Positions 20,926 through 32,380 of a stretch of DNA of 64,000 bases are shown here, in pieces. Location: contig JARWMV010000029.1 of assembly GCA_030998015.1 (NCBI GenBank), positions 116,408-180,407 of the forward strand, in the 5' to 3' direction. The notes beneath the pieces were generated by a model. It searched no databases, was not told the DNA's origin, and saw only the letters and a program-made list of their open reading frames with translations. The position numbers and the translations under genes are program-made. How positions within the stretch are numbered: the first letter of the stretch is position 1; each line of letters begins with the position of its first letter. Source of the stretch: Ceratorhiza oryzae-sativae. Taxonomy: Eukaryota > Basidiomycota > Agaricomycetes > Cantharellales > Ceratobasidiaceae.

Positions 20926-23185
20926 CACTTGCTTACAAAACTGATGCAGCATGTGACTTTTCTCACAGTTTCTGAGATTGCACTTGCTGCATTGGGCAAA
21001 CAAGTAGACTTGAGCACTTGGCAGTATAATGAAAGTTGTAGCCAGAAATTGAATGTATATATTTGTGAAGTAACATACAATTTGGAGTGATGCATGAGGA
21101 CATGTGTGTCACTTACCAAAAAGATATGCTGAATCAATTATGTAACTTGGATATCATGCATGGGAAGAGCCTGTGTATGCACCCACTCTCCCCCTTGCCC
21201 ACAATGATTTTTGATATCCAACTGACTTTAATATGCCTGGGAGGCATGTTGAAGAGCCTACCAAGGTGTTGATTCACAATATGCAAGTTCAGGGGCATAG
21301 TACATACAAGATTGTGGCCCAGTTCCACATTAACCCCATTACTGTTAGCCATATTGCAAAAGAGCCCAGAAAAAAAACAAGGAAGCCTAAAGTGGGTTAC
21401 ACACACAAACTTACCCCTGCTGATGCTTGATTTGCTGTCCTCTTGCTTGCTTGCACTTGAAATTTTACTGCTGCTGACCTGTGGCAAGATTTCTTCCCCT
21501 CTGTTTACCCTCAAACTGTTTGCTGAGCCCTTTGTGATGCTGGTTTACATGCATACATGTGTTGGAAGGTCCCATTCATTAATTGATGGAACTGGCTTTG
21601 CCATTTTCATATGGGACTTTGTGCAATGACTCTGAGGCATTTTTTCAGATGAAAGTAAATTCAATATTTTTGGTTCAGATGGCAAAGCCTATACATAGCA
21701 CAGGGAAGGTAAAGGTCTAGACCCTTGATACACATTAAAACTGGTCAAGCATTACAGCAGAAATGTTAAAGTATGGGGCTGTATTACATCAAGGGGAGTT
21801 GGGCACCTCCACTGCATTGACAAAATCCTCCATCACAGCCTCTGAAAGCTGTTGGCAAACTTTGCTTCACAAGTGGCTAATGCCCTTGATGTGTTTGGAC
21901 TATGTCCTGACTACTACTGATGTGTGGCTTGAGTTGGCTTGACACCTTATGTGTGTCTACCATCTTGTGGCTTGACACTGTATGCACTTATGTGCTTGTG
22001 GCTGATGAACACCTGTTGCTGAGTAAGTAACTGTGGACAGCAGTTAAGTCAGATGCTTAGTGCTGGGGCTTGCAATGTGGCCTTGACTCAAGGCCCTTCT
22101 AGCTGTTACTCAGGTTAATAAGTCAGCTAGGGACTGGTCTTCACACTGGATGCTTTAGAGGGGAATTGACAAGGTAGAGCAAGCTGGGGTAGACTGGCTT
22201 GCTCTCCTTGCTTTTATAGTATTCTAACCAAGGGAGTGACTAAGTGTACATGCAGGATGAGTACAAAAGAATGGCAATGATCAGTCAGCCAGTTACTCAT
22301 AATAGTATGTTCCTCAGTCAGCAAGCAGGTAGGATGAGTAAGGGTGAATGGCAATGATTGGTAAGCAAGTGGAGGTGCTTACTCATGAAGGGAGGGTGGT
22401 CAAGCCACAAGACAGAAGTAGCAAACAAAGGAAAGAAATGATGGTTAGCCACAAGTCCTTTTGATCATGGCTCATGACATCCTCACTGGTTTGTGCTACA
22501 CCAAGATTCTTCAAGAATTACTGCTTGGGACATTAAAAGACCATAAGCTCTCCAAGAACAACTTTTTTTTCAGGAGGATAACAACCCAAAACATACTTCT
22601 CACATTGCCAAGAAGTGGCTGCTCAATCACTCCATCAATGTTTTGCCTTGGCCCTTGTCTAGCCCCAACCAAAATATTATTGAGCATGTTTGGGACTGCT
22701 TGGACAGGAAGATGTATACACAACACTGCTTAACTTGCAACAAGGATGAGCTCTGGTCAATGCTGGAGGAAGAATTCCATTGTATCCCACAAGACTTTAT
22801 TGACCAACTATATGCATCAATCCTAACTCAAGTTCAAAGCATTATTGTGGCAAGGGGTGGAAATGCACAATTTTGAACATCCTGGTGCATATATAGTGTG
22901 TTCTGTGAGATGGGAAGTGTGACTCACAGCTACACAGCTGCCTTTGTGAGAAGCAGCACTTGAGGTTACATAATTGATGCAGCATATGTTTTTGGTGAGT
23001 GACACACATGTCATTGTGTGTCACTCCAAATTGTAAGATACTATGCAGGTATATACATTCAATGTCTGGCTACAACTTTCATTATCCAGCCCAGTGCTCA
23101 AGTCTACTTGTTTACCTGACACAGCAAGTCCAATCTCAGAAACTGAGAGAAAGGTTGCTCACTGCATCAGGTTTGTAAGCAAGTG
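20926..23185 (+). mobile_element. Tc1/mariner-type transposon with long inverted repeats
   Basis: Ends CACTTGCTTACAAA on both strands and is flanked by TA (20924-20925, 23186-23187), the duplication used by Tc1/mariner elements. The inverted repeats are about 225 bp each (20926-21150; 22960-23185) and remain easily alignable. Inside is a decayed transposase. About 0.6 kb of unrelated sequence (roughly 21,830-22,460) seems to have been inserted into the transposase. Confidence 0.88.
21233..22876 (+). pseudogene. Tc1/mariner transposase (decayed, interrupted)
   Basis: Begins at ATG 21233 with a helix-turn-helix DNA-binding region (ILHN..VQGHSTYKIVAQF type). Many TGA stops then occur in a frame that still reads KFNIFGSDGKAY-like. 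The C-terminal half (22,570-22,876) has EDNNPKHTS, WP..SPNQNIIEHVWDCLDRK and the IVARGGNAQF tail, hallmarks of fungal Tc1-type enzymes. The middle is displaced by a ~0.6-kb insertion of unknown type. Confidence 0.8.
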
Positions 23186-23243
23186 TAATTTACATTGTAA
23201 AGCCAAGTTTATAAGCCTCAGAATCTCTTGGGAAGCCCATTGG

Positions 23244-23990
23244 TGATATGACCTGCACAGACAGCCATAACATAACAAGAGAATTAGCCTATAGTTTATA
23301 GCATTTTCTCCTAAGTCAAACAAGCAATAAACAAGGTCATGTGACCTTGGCACTTATGGTGGTTACCTAACTTGCTCCTGCAATTCTCTCCATTGTAACT
23401 TGGAGCAAGGAGCAAGTTATCACATGACCTTGGAGCTTATTGTGGTTATCTAACTTGCACCTGCAATTCTCTCCATTGTAACTTGGAGTGAGGAGCAAGT
23501 TGTCATGTGACCCTGGCACTTAATACATCAGATGACTTTGGCGCTTATGGTGGTTACCTCACTTGCTCCTGCAATTCTCTCCATTGTAACTTGGAGCAAG
23601 GAGTAAGTTATCACATGACCTCAGCACTTAAATCATGTGACTGTGGGACCTTGCACAGCTCTATAAGATTCAGAGCTGCAACAACCCTAAGAGCAACTTA
23701 CACAAGGGTTATAGGCAATCATGTGAGGTATCTACACTGTTTACTCATGACCAGACTACTCATGTGACCTGTAAACACTGTGGACTTTGGAAAGGTATGA
23801 CTCATGCCTTTTGGAATATATAAGAAATTGAGAGCAAGCTGGAGGACCTCAGCTTGCTTTATCTTGTCCACCACAGGGACCTCAACCATACACTGTAGAA
23901 TAGAGACACACAATAGATAGAAATAGACAATACAACTGATGTAGCCACTACTTAAGGAAGACCAAAGGATAGTAACAGGGGGTCTCAACA
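23244..23990 (+). mobile_element. Solo LTR of a second family
   Basis: 747 bp, starts TGATATGACC and ends GTCTCAACA. Perfect 5-bp duplication ATTGG at 23239-23243 and 23991-23995. Contains a TATA-like TATATAAG near 23,816. The second copy at 30,719-31,641 defines the same 3' end. No coding sequence. Confidence 0.88.
23335..23630 (+). repeat. Three tandem repeats in the LTR
   Basis: Three consecutive ~90-100-bp units, each running from a CATGTGACC-like start through CTTATGGTGGTTACCT and CTCTCCATTGTAACTTGGAG to AAGTTATCACATGA. They lie upstream of the TATA-like box, the usual place for LTR enhancers. Confidence 0.75.
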
Positions 23991-23995
23991 ATTGG

Positions 23996-24195
23996 AGGCA
24001 TGTTGTGGGAATTTCAATTTCATATATTTCATAAACTGGGTTAAATCTGCATAAATCTACATAAATCAAGACCCCATTGGTAAATTCACATCAATCCACA
24101 GCAATAAAAAGGGGGGGACAGAAATCCCTGCAACTGGTTTATTCACATAAATTTACAGCTATAAACAATAATAATTTTGTGGGCGTTTCTCTGAT
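23996..24195 (-). repeat. Short inverted-repeat element, copy 3 (interrupted)
   Basis: Minus-strand homolog of the repeats at 27,321 and 27,777. Shares the ATCAG[A/G]-start, AATTATTATTGT, AAACCAGTTGCA and GAAATTCCC segments. The solo LTR at 23,244 and probably the Tc1 element at 20,926 sit inside it, because the sequence between and beyond them continues the same consensus. Confidence 0.6.
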
Positions 24196-25640
24196 GGCCT
24201 GAGGGCCACCTTGATGCATGGGTGGAGGGTTTTACAATGTGCTGAAGGCTGTAGCAGCTGAGACATGTCAAAACGCAGTGCTATGATCTGCTGGGGAGGC
24301 TTTACGGTCATACAAGAGGCCATAGAGGGGGATGCAAAAGTATTTTGACCTACAGAGAAGGATTGAACCCCTTTGGTATGGCTTCACGTCCTGTAGATCA
24401 AAAATACATAGAAATCCAATACATTGATTCAAAACGAAATAAATGGTAGACAATTCAAGAAAGCTGCATATATGTGACACTCCATTAGGCCACTGAGCCC
24501 TTGCTTAATGACCACGAGTCAGGGGTAAGGCTGGGCCTCATGGCTCATGACACCTCTCCGCCATGGTCAGTTTTTTGGATAATCTGAGGAAGTCTTAGGA
24601 GCAGCAACAGGCGGGCGGTTATGACGACTCGCTCTTTAGGTTCGGTACGTACTGTCTTCCTGCCGCTCCTTTCCAAGGTGATTATGCTGGGGGCGCCTGC
24701 TTGGGTTTGCGATCGCTTGATCTGTTTGGCGGCCTTCGACTGAACGGGCTCGTTGAACAATCTGGAACAAGTGTTATTTAACTCGTATGGACTCCGGTTG
24801 AAAACATGCACGTTGGAGTGGGCACGGGTCCGACCCTCGCTTTCTTTGCTGGGTCGTTGGTACGACGACCTCGTCCTCTTCGGGGTAACCGTCCTCGGGG
24901 GTACCTGGGCGTGGAGACTTGGATTGCTTGGCCGAGAGGGATGCGTGAGGCAACCGAGAGCTCTGATACCCATCGTCAAAAGCCAGTTCCGGGCTGGGAT
25001 CGCACGCCGGTAGCTGGGTGCAGTGAGCAGGGTGATTTCCCTGCCTGCGACTGCGAGGCGTCGCGTTGAGGCATGGTGTTTGCACGGCGAGCTCTGGCTT
25101 CACTGTCCATCTCCGCAAAAGGGTCGAACTCTGGGAGATGATGATACGGCGCCGGGACTCGGGCCACGGGGCTCGACAGCGTTTCCAGACGTGCGAATCG
25201 ACATGTTGCTCCAGTTCATTCAGGTTGGGTCGGGGCAGCAGTCAGATTTGTTCTTACGCTGGAGCGCTGTGTATTGCCGCCGCTATCCTGTCGGTCCGGG
25301 TCTGAGCGCTCTGGCCATGTCGTCGTCCATTCGTGGCGCAACTTCCGCACACCGGAACAAGGCCGCCAGGCACAGCTGCTCCCCCCAGCGCTTCAGAGCA
25401 GTCAAACACGTACACATGGCAGCCACCTGGTTCGCCACTCATGGCGCTCGCCTTGGCTCGAATCGCATCTACTATCCTGGCGACGCAGCTCTATCATTTG
25501 TGCTGCGTGAATCACCTCCTGTTGCCTGAAGTCCCCGTCACGTGCCATAGAGCTGCCTCCAAGCGCACGATAGTAGAGCTTGATGGCTGTGCTTGAGATA
25601 TGAGCCAGCACATCAGAACACACGGCGCCTCGTTGCATTC
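24196..25640 (-). other. GC-rich island with fragmentary ORFs, unassigned
   Basis: From about 24,545 base composition changes abruptly to GC- and CpG-rich, host-like DNA. Several minus-strand reading frames look protein-like (24,976-25,167; 24,774-25,118; 25,402-25,638) and could be exons of one minus-strand gene, but no consistent splice model or family was found. 24,196-24,544 holds no recognisable gene. Confidence 0.25.
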
Positions 25641-25832
25641 AGCTGGACCACCACACCCTAATCACTTGCTATCGCACATTTGCTCTCAACATGACAACTC
25701 GGCATATCAACAGGCCTCCAGAGACCTTGAGGTATCACATACAAGGTATTCGCTGGTTCTTGCGTCTACCCCTCACCCTGCTCATCCTCTCGGGCAGAAA
25801 TCCACCGACAGCCAACCGTTTCCGATTGCGCC

Positions 25833-26910
25833 ATGAGTCTCAAGATCCTGGCTGACGGTAACGAAATGTACCGCACGTCTCTGGTCAAACGGGGAGGTGT
25901 GTTACACTGGAACAACAATATACCCTATATGTGAGGCTGCGGTTTATGCCTCGTCTTAGCGCGCTAATGCTGATACCCTGTTCGCAGGGATGTCCACCCT
26001 CATTCCCGAATCGAAATCCGCGCACACGAGCATCACTCTCTTGGCCGCAACCCGCGCATTTGGCTCGTGGAGCATGGTGTGATGGACCTCGATGAGTCTC
26101 CTAATATCAATCGGGGTAAGTTTCTCTTTGATCACGCTGGTTGGTTGCGAGTAAACAGCGCCTTCGTAGATTGCAGCCAACCAGGTGTCTCTATTAGGAT
26201 TGCAGCCAACCAGGTGTCTCTATTAGCATCGTCCACCCTGTTCCTCACTCGGTGAGCCGCTAATCTTTGGCAAGGATACATCTTGACTCACAGCTCGATC
26301 GCAGAACCGGGATCTTGCGGCAAGGGCGCTATCAAACGCAGCAGCCATCAACCGACAAAAGCGGGTTCTCAAAAAGCTTGGCTCGGTCAGGAATGTGATA
26401 AAAGCCGTTGTCCATTTTGGAGCTGCAGTATCTGAGGTAAGTGGACCCGGAACCTGGAAACCTGAACAAAGCGCTGAGCGTTACTTAGCTGGAGCCTGTC
26501 GCATACTCGCCTGATGATCGTCACATCGCCTCTGGTTCAAACACCAAGACACTAACAATCTCAGGTGACCCCAGCTCGTCGCGTGACCCGTCACTCGAAC
26601 GGGATCCTCATCAGATCAGCCTGGACTCGCCGGATCGTTCAGAAGCCCTTTCTCTAGCTGCGGCACTCAATACCATTCTTAGCCTAAATCTTTCTCCTAT
26701 TATGAAAAATGGCCAACCTGATGGATGGGTCTCCGTGTCACCTCTTCTGGTTACCTCCCGAGTATCAACGGCCTCCCGATGACTCGCTGTTCGTTATTTC
26801 TTCTCGAAACATTCCTAGGCCTGTGCGGCTTGATGTCTCACATTTCAGACATGGCACTGACTGGACCAGTGTGTACACAACCACTGAAGGAGCGAGTGGC
26901 GGACAGTAGA
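25833..26910 (+). pseudogene. Collapsed STAND gene: C2-like N-terminus joined to WD40 C-terminus
   Basis: Exon 1 (25833-25930) begins MSLKILADGNEMYRT. A 57-nt intron follows, and exon 2 (from 25988) continues a C2-like domain. After a further intron comes a helical segment ending FGAAVSE (about 26,310-26,436), then an intron (26437-26489) that splices in frame to LEPVAYSPDDRHIASGS, a WD40 blade. The tail carries a DGWV...WLPPEYQ segment and HGTDW, as at the C-terminus of basidiomycete NACHT-WD40 proteins, with one frameshift near 26,750. The NACHT ATPase and the other WD40 blades are absent, so this looks like an internal deletion of an NLR-like gene. A 29-bp tandem duplication lies in exon 2. 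Confidence 0.6.
26169..26226 (+). repeat. 29-bp tandem duplication
   Basis: Two identical 29-bp units back to back (26169-26197, 26198-26226) inside the C2-like exon. The frame is disturbed because 29 is not a multiple of three. Confidence 0.9.
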
Positions 26911-27320
26911 TTGTTTATTTCTGAGATTTATTGTGCTTGTACCTACTTGTTCACTTGGCCTTCGTGGTCTGCTTAAAACTCAACGCAATCAAACTTGTTT
27001 CAATTTTTTCATCCCTGCAGACATCGGCGAATTCCACGCTCCGCGGAGCGCGGCTTCGAGAAAGCCCTCCTCAGTTGCTACCAAGGTCAACCATACGTAT
27101 CCGATGGCAAGGGCCACTGGACCTGCAAGCGTCTCACTAGTGCTGCCGAGCAGTGACGCAAGCGTTAGGGAAACACGCGCCAGCTATTACAACTTTGAGA
27201 AAGGACGTGTCCGTTTTTATAGCATAATACGGTGGTATCAAAACGAGCAAAGGACTCCTCAGTCTCGCAACGTGCTATTTTCGAGGGTAAGCCCCGCCCG
27301 ATTTCACGGTATGCGGCATC
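26911..27320. other. Non-coding/unassigned end of GC-rich island
   Basis: A plus-strand stretch near 27,026-27,150 reads like protein in one frame (RGFEKALLSCYQGQPY), but it has no start and stops quickly. No gene is called. Confidence 0.25.
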
Positions 27321-27695
27321 ATCAGGGAAAACCCCCTGAATTATTAATGTAAATAACAGAGAATAGCAGCCGATAAACCAGTTGCAAGAATTGCTGACCG
27401 CACCTTTTAATACCTACAATAAATGGTGGGGGGGTGATAATTATAGGCAATAACTGTGCATAAATCAGGATTATAGCAATAACAGAATTTGAAATTCCCC
27501 AAAATTAGTGCCAAAGTGCTTCCAATGGGAAGAGGACAGGAGCAAGGACCACATTCAGCTCATGGCTTAACACTGTGCTATGGGGAGCATGGGCTGGGAG
27601 GTAGCCAGGTTCATTAGAACTGAATTTCACAAATTGCCTATAATTGCCTATAATCCATGAAATCCATGTTTATAAATAACCCAATTTTTCCTGAT
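27321..27695 (+). repeat. Short inverted-repeat element, copy 1
   Basis: 375 bp running from ATCAGGGAAAA to TTTTTCCTGAT (imperfect inverted termini). Homologous to copy 2 (27,777-28,083) and, inverted, to copy 3. Contains AAACCAGTTGCAAGAATTGC and an oligo-G tract. No coding capacity. Superfamily not determined; no clean target duplication seen. Confidence 0.6.
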
Positions 27696-27776
27696 GATAT
27701 GCGTGTGAATAAGGTGTGCCTGTATTCACCTTGTTTGCTGAGCATCATTTCTTTTATGCACCTCAACACCCAGGTC

Positions 27777-28083
27777 ATCAGGAAAAACCCCCCTGAATTA
27801 TTATTGTAAATAACATGAAATAACCACATATAAACCAGTTGCAAGAATTGCTCTCTCCCCCCCTTTTGTTACCTATAATAAATTGTGGTGAGGTGTTGAT
27901 TATAGGTAATTGCAGTGAATAAACCAGGATCATAGCCATAAACCTATTTGAAATTCCCCCAACACATCTCCAAAGTGCCTCCCAGGAGACATGCAGGTTT
28001 ATAAAGAATGGATTTCTCAAATTTCCAAAATTTTGCTATAATTTGTGAAATGCTGATTTATAAAAAATGCATTTTTTCCTGAT
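27777..28083 (+). repeat. Short inverted-repeat element, copy 2
   Basis: 307 bp between ATCAGGAAAAA and TTTTTTCCTGAT, same orientation as copy 1 and only 81 bp away. Keeps the CCCCCCTGAATTATTATTGT and AAACCAGTTGCAAGAATTGC segments. Confidence 0.65.
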
Positions 28084-28416
28084 GGTTTGAAGCATCAAAC
28101 AAGGTTTTGGATGCCTAATTGTGCATTCAGGTATACTAGGGTGAAATTTGACAATAATTCCCAAATCATATTGCTGAGGGCTGTACAGGGGAAGTGAAGC
28201 TGAAGAGCCCACCAAGGAAAAGAAGCAACAGTATAAGATCAAACCCCCCAGGCATCACAGCCACTGCACCACTTCCAACACCCAACCATGGCCACAATCA
28301 ACCAACTGCACCATATCCAGTAGCTTTCAGGAAAACCCTTGGCATCACCACTCTGAACATGCAGCTTACATGATTATGTATGTCTCAATGAACATGACAG
28401 GTTCTCCAGATACAGA

Positions 28417-29409
28417 TCAAGTCCATTCTGGCCTAAATGTACATAAATAATCCAATTCTTGTAAGAGATCTTTAAAGAATCCTCTACACCCAATAGATGG
28501 ATATTTAATGTGCATTACATGGGGATGAGGACATTCATATATCTTCCTACCCACAGCTCTAACTAACCTTCTCCTCTCTGCTATCTCTGGATGCATCCTT
28601 GTTAGGTTTGTCATTCTAGTAGCACCAGGTTGGCAAGTCAGATGCCTTTGCTCTCTAGGAGTAAGAGCAATATATGAACTAGATCCACTAGGAGGGATGG
28701 GCAAATATTGTTCATAATCTACAGTATCTTGGTAGTGATAACTATAGTCTGATTGTACATGCCTGCCTCCTGCATCACTTCCTACCATGGAATCTGATGC
28801 ATAAGGATCTTCAGGTGGTAATGGGTGGTGAGTACTGTCCCAAAAACTTCCAGGGACATGTACAGACATATTTGAAGTACTTGCCATAACAGTTCTTCTC
28901 CAATTCAAGATGAATTTGTACTTAGGAATAATTTTCAAAATATGTTTCAGTTACAAATTGATAAATGGCTTGATAAACTGTATCCCAGTAGCTGGTATGG
29001 GGAGACCAGAAAGACCTAATAAATGTGTGTTGAACTTTTATTGGTTGTGGTTAATCAGGAAGACATTGAATATAGACTTCAAATTCAAGTCCAGCACTTA
29101 GAGCACTTGATACTGAATTTATTGGAATATATGGCCTATAAATCCTAAAGGTAAATGTCAGAGTAATATGTGGGGGTGGACCACCAGTACTACTATAACC
29201 TAAAACAGTAATTGTAGGGTTTGGGGCTTGAATCCAGACAGGATCTATCTCAAGAGCCCAAGATATGTTGTTGTATTCTGTGGTAAGAAAGGTATTTCTA
29301 TACACAGAGTGGTCAAAGTTGAGAAATTCTGTTTTGGGCAATAGATTGACCAAAAATGGCAATGTTAGTTGATAGTTACTTGATGTAAGGACCTGGGTTG
29401 CTTCACCAA
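28417..29409 (-). pseudogene. Upstream ORF and gag start, truncated copy
   Basis: The upstream ORF (29,362 down to about 28,928, with a TAA after ...YIQCLPD) is followed by the gag start at ATG near 28,887, which reads MASTSN to the truncation. The gag frame here is intact through the point of the first copy's frameshift. Confidence 0.7.
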
Positions 29410-30718
29410 TGTTATGGGTCAGGGTACACTTGAATATCTAGAGCTTAAGCAAAGTAGATATGTTAGTATACTCTAATCATACTCAATACTTCTTAGACTA
29501 GAGTAAGAAGGCTCAAAGTAGTTGCAATGCAATCAAGTAACACTCAAGGTAGTCTTAATCTTTCACAGTGTAAACTGACTAATCTATAGGTATAAAGAGC
29601 AAGACTACTATGGTCAGGTTCCCTTAGATATCCTAAATGTAGTTCAGCCCTAGTTGCTTGGACTAACTGATACTAATCTTAATACTAGACTTAAGCAATA
29701 GCTTACAGGATAGATGGTGGGCTGCCTAATGCATGTACTTCCTCAGCTACAGGTACTTAGATTTCCTCTAATAGCTGGTACTTAATGTCATGCTTAATCA
29801 GGCAATATTGTATCCTTATATATCTCTGTATATAAGATACAATGACTCAGACAGTATATAACTAATATGGTACTTTATTCCTCAGTACTAGTTATATAAG
29901 AAATCACACACAGACAAGAGAAAAATAGAAAGAGAAAAGAAACCAATAACCAGTCTGGGTTGAGTAGAGGGAGGAAGGAGGTGGTCTGGAAGGGCCTCAG
30001 AGGAGGTCCTTTTATACCCTGAGGAGGGCATTCCAGAGCCAAATAGATACATGCATGCCAGTGCAATCATCAAAAGAGGGTACTGCTATACTTGGGGTAC
30101 ACCCTAGCCCAGTATAGGATAAAAGAGTAAAGACAGGGTGTGGATTGAAGGCATTGATGCATCTGAGACCTGCTATTGGCTTGTAGATCATATTATCATA
30201 GTATATACATGTAATGAAAGAGGCTACATCTCAGTGAGTCATAAAGTGAGTCAGAGAAGCTTCTGGATCAATTTGGGAAGCTCTCCTGACTCACTGGAGT
30301 CATTAGATCTTGATTGATGGTCCAGTAAGATTCTAATGATCTTCGGGCCATTCCGGCGCGAGGATCCGGTGGATCGCGACGATCTTCGGGCAGCAGATAC
30401 CGCCTAAGATTAGCTATCGATACAGCATAAGATCGCTTTGATAGCATAAGCGGTTGCTGAGATATGAGCAGTGCGATGTTGTAATCAATATCTCCTGATA
30501 AGAGGAAATATCGCAACCTCTGTATCTCTCTGAATCTTATCGTAAAAACTTAATAAAATATGCGTTGGAGGCGGGAAATTTGTACTATTTAATGGAACGG
30601 AAAATAGTACAATTTGGAGCCATACAAATTCAAGTATTTCACAAATTAATTACAGAGGCATTGCTTGAGGTTGGCAGAGCAGACTAAAATAATAGAAATA
30701 TGTTAGTGATCCATAACA
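29410..30718 (-). repeat. LTR of truncated copy
   Basis: 1309 bp, TG...CA ends, minus orientation. Ends at 30718, where a copy of the 23,244 LTR family begins abruptly. Confidence 0.92.
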
Positions 30719-31641
30719 GTGAGGAGCAAGTTATCACATGACCTCAGTGCTTAAATCATGTGACCCTGGGACCTTGCACAGCTCTATAAGATTTGGAGCT
30801 GCAACAACCCTAAGAGCAACTTACATAAGGGTATAGACTATCATGTGAGCCATCAACACTGTTTATTCATGGTCAAGCCACTCACATGATGTCATGGCCT
30901 AGACCATGACCACAATTTTATTATGAATTCTAATCATTTTATTTATCAATGATTTCTTTGTATTTTGGACAAGTCCTGTTTATTCAGATATATGTGGTTT
31001 ATTTACCTAGGTGTCATGTGATCTTGTTGTTGTTGACTCACTGTTTGGTATTACTGGAATATTCTGTGATGACGTGGCATTTAGTACTTCTTATTGGTCT
31101 TGGTATTTGACATGTACAGCCTTGGCCATGAATATATAAGGGAGAGTCTGAGAGCCTTAAGCCTCAGAACTTGACCTCCTGTTCTACCCTCTTCATTGTC
31201 TACCCTCTAGGCCACCAGCCAGAGGTCCCTTGCCCAGCTATCTTCATAGCAAGTGCACCCTTACTCTACCCTGCATCTCATCACACCAAACCCCTTGCTC
31301 ACTGTGTGTTCTACCTTAGACGTTGCAGTTTGACCTCTGGCTGTTATAGCCCATAGGTCTGCCATCACCTCATCAGTGTTTGGCCTTATTCATGATGGCA
31401 TGGCCTTTACACATGACCTGTAAACACTGCAGACTGTGGAAAATTCTGACTTGCACCTTGGGGAGTATATAAGAAATGGGAAGCAAGCTGGAGGACCTCA
31501 GCTTGCTTTATCTTGTCCACCACAGGGACCTTGGCCATACACTGTAGAATAGAGACACAGAATAGATAGAAATAGACAACACAACCAATGTAGCCACTAC
31601 TTAAGGAAGACCAAAGGATAGTAATCAGGGGGGTCTCAACA
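30719..31641 (+). repeat. Partial LTR of the 23,244 family, interrupted
   Basis: Homologous to about 23,596-23,990 from its tandem-repeat end to the same GTCTCAACA terminus. It lacks the 5' part and is split by the solo LTR 30890-31411. Confidence 0.8.
30890..31411 (+). mobile_element. Solo LTR of a third family
   Basis: 522 bp, TGTCATGGCC...CTTTACA. Perfect duplication CATGA at 30885-30889 and 31412-31416. TATATAAG near 31,133. The related LTR at about 23,755 shows the unoccupied site. Confidence 0.85.
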
Positions 31642-32015
31642 AAAACCTTCAGCTTCTGAATGAGCCTTCTCTTGGGGCTGCAGCACCTGAGTTGTGTCAC
31701 ATGAAAAGACATTGGCTCAAACCTGAGTGGAATACTATAAGTATCACAACTGTAGCTATGCATTGTAGTATTATCACCCAAGTGCCTATGGGTAAACTTA
31801 GATCCACTTGTAATGCACCAGTTTTAGGTCTGCTACATATGTACCTATGGGCTTCAATAAGTGTATAGTGGTGCTGTTGCAAAGCTTATCCCTCTATCAA
31901 AAATCTGGAATCTGGTTATGCAAAACCAGTGCTGTGTGGCAAGAATTATCATGCACAGAATGGTATAGATCAATGCCATTCTTTATCCTTTGCAGCTCAT
32001 GCCTTGCAGGATTCT
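31642..32015. other. Unassigned sequence between elements
   Basis: No recognisable gene or repeat structure seen. Confidence 0.3.
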
Positions 32016-32380
32016 GTGGAGACTAGGGATCAAAATGGGTGGCCCAGGTTGCCACATGGGTAATCCTGCTGGTGTGAAGATGGGTTGGGTGGAGCCCAGT
32101 TTGCACAGCCACCAATTACCTGCAAGACTCTCTGCACAGGTGATAAACATGGGTGTCATCCAGGGAGACCATACTTGTATTTAGACAGAAAATATATTTT
32201 TTATTTACATGTGAGACTCAATAATTTGGGCAACATTGTCAAGCTCTGGGAGCAAGGGGGTGCCATACCATGATCCAATGGCCATCTGAGCTTGGAACAT
32301 GCATGATGACATACAGTGCTGGAGGTGGTTCATCATCAACTGACCCCCTGAGAACACATGCTCAGTGTCAACCAATGAAG

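Larger units (their letters stand above)
28389..30718 (-). mobile_element. Truncated second copy of the giant element
   Basis: Minus orientation: LTR (29410-30718), the same primer-binding site (about 29,389-29,408), the upstream ORF, and the first ~180 codons of gag (to about 28,417). Homology stops at about 28,389 in the middle of gag. It lacks the solo LTR insertion B and keeps the gag frame where the first copy has a 2-nt deletion, so it is a useful comparator. The upstream ORF carries a CAA-to-TAA stop. No target duplication, as expected for a truncated end. Confidence 0.88.

Noticed and set aside
23335..23630. Possible CRISPR-like array
   Set aside because: Units are ~95 bp and contiguous without unique spacers, inside a eukaryotic LTR.
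24545..25640. A single confident minus-strand gene in the GC-rich island
   Set aside because: ORFs look coding but no combination of splice sites gave a continuous, recognisable protein.
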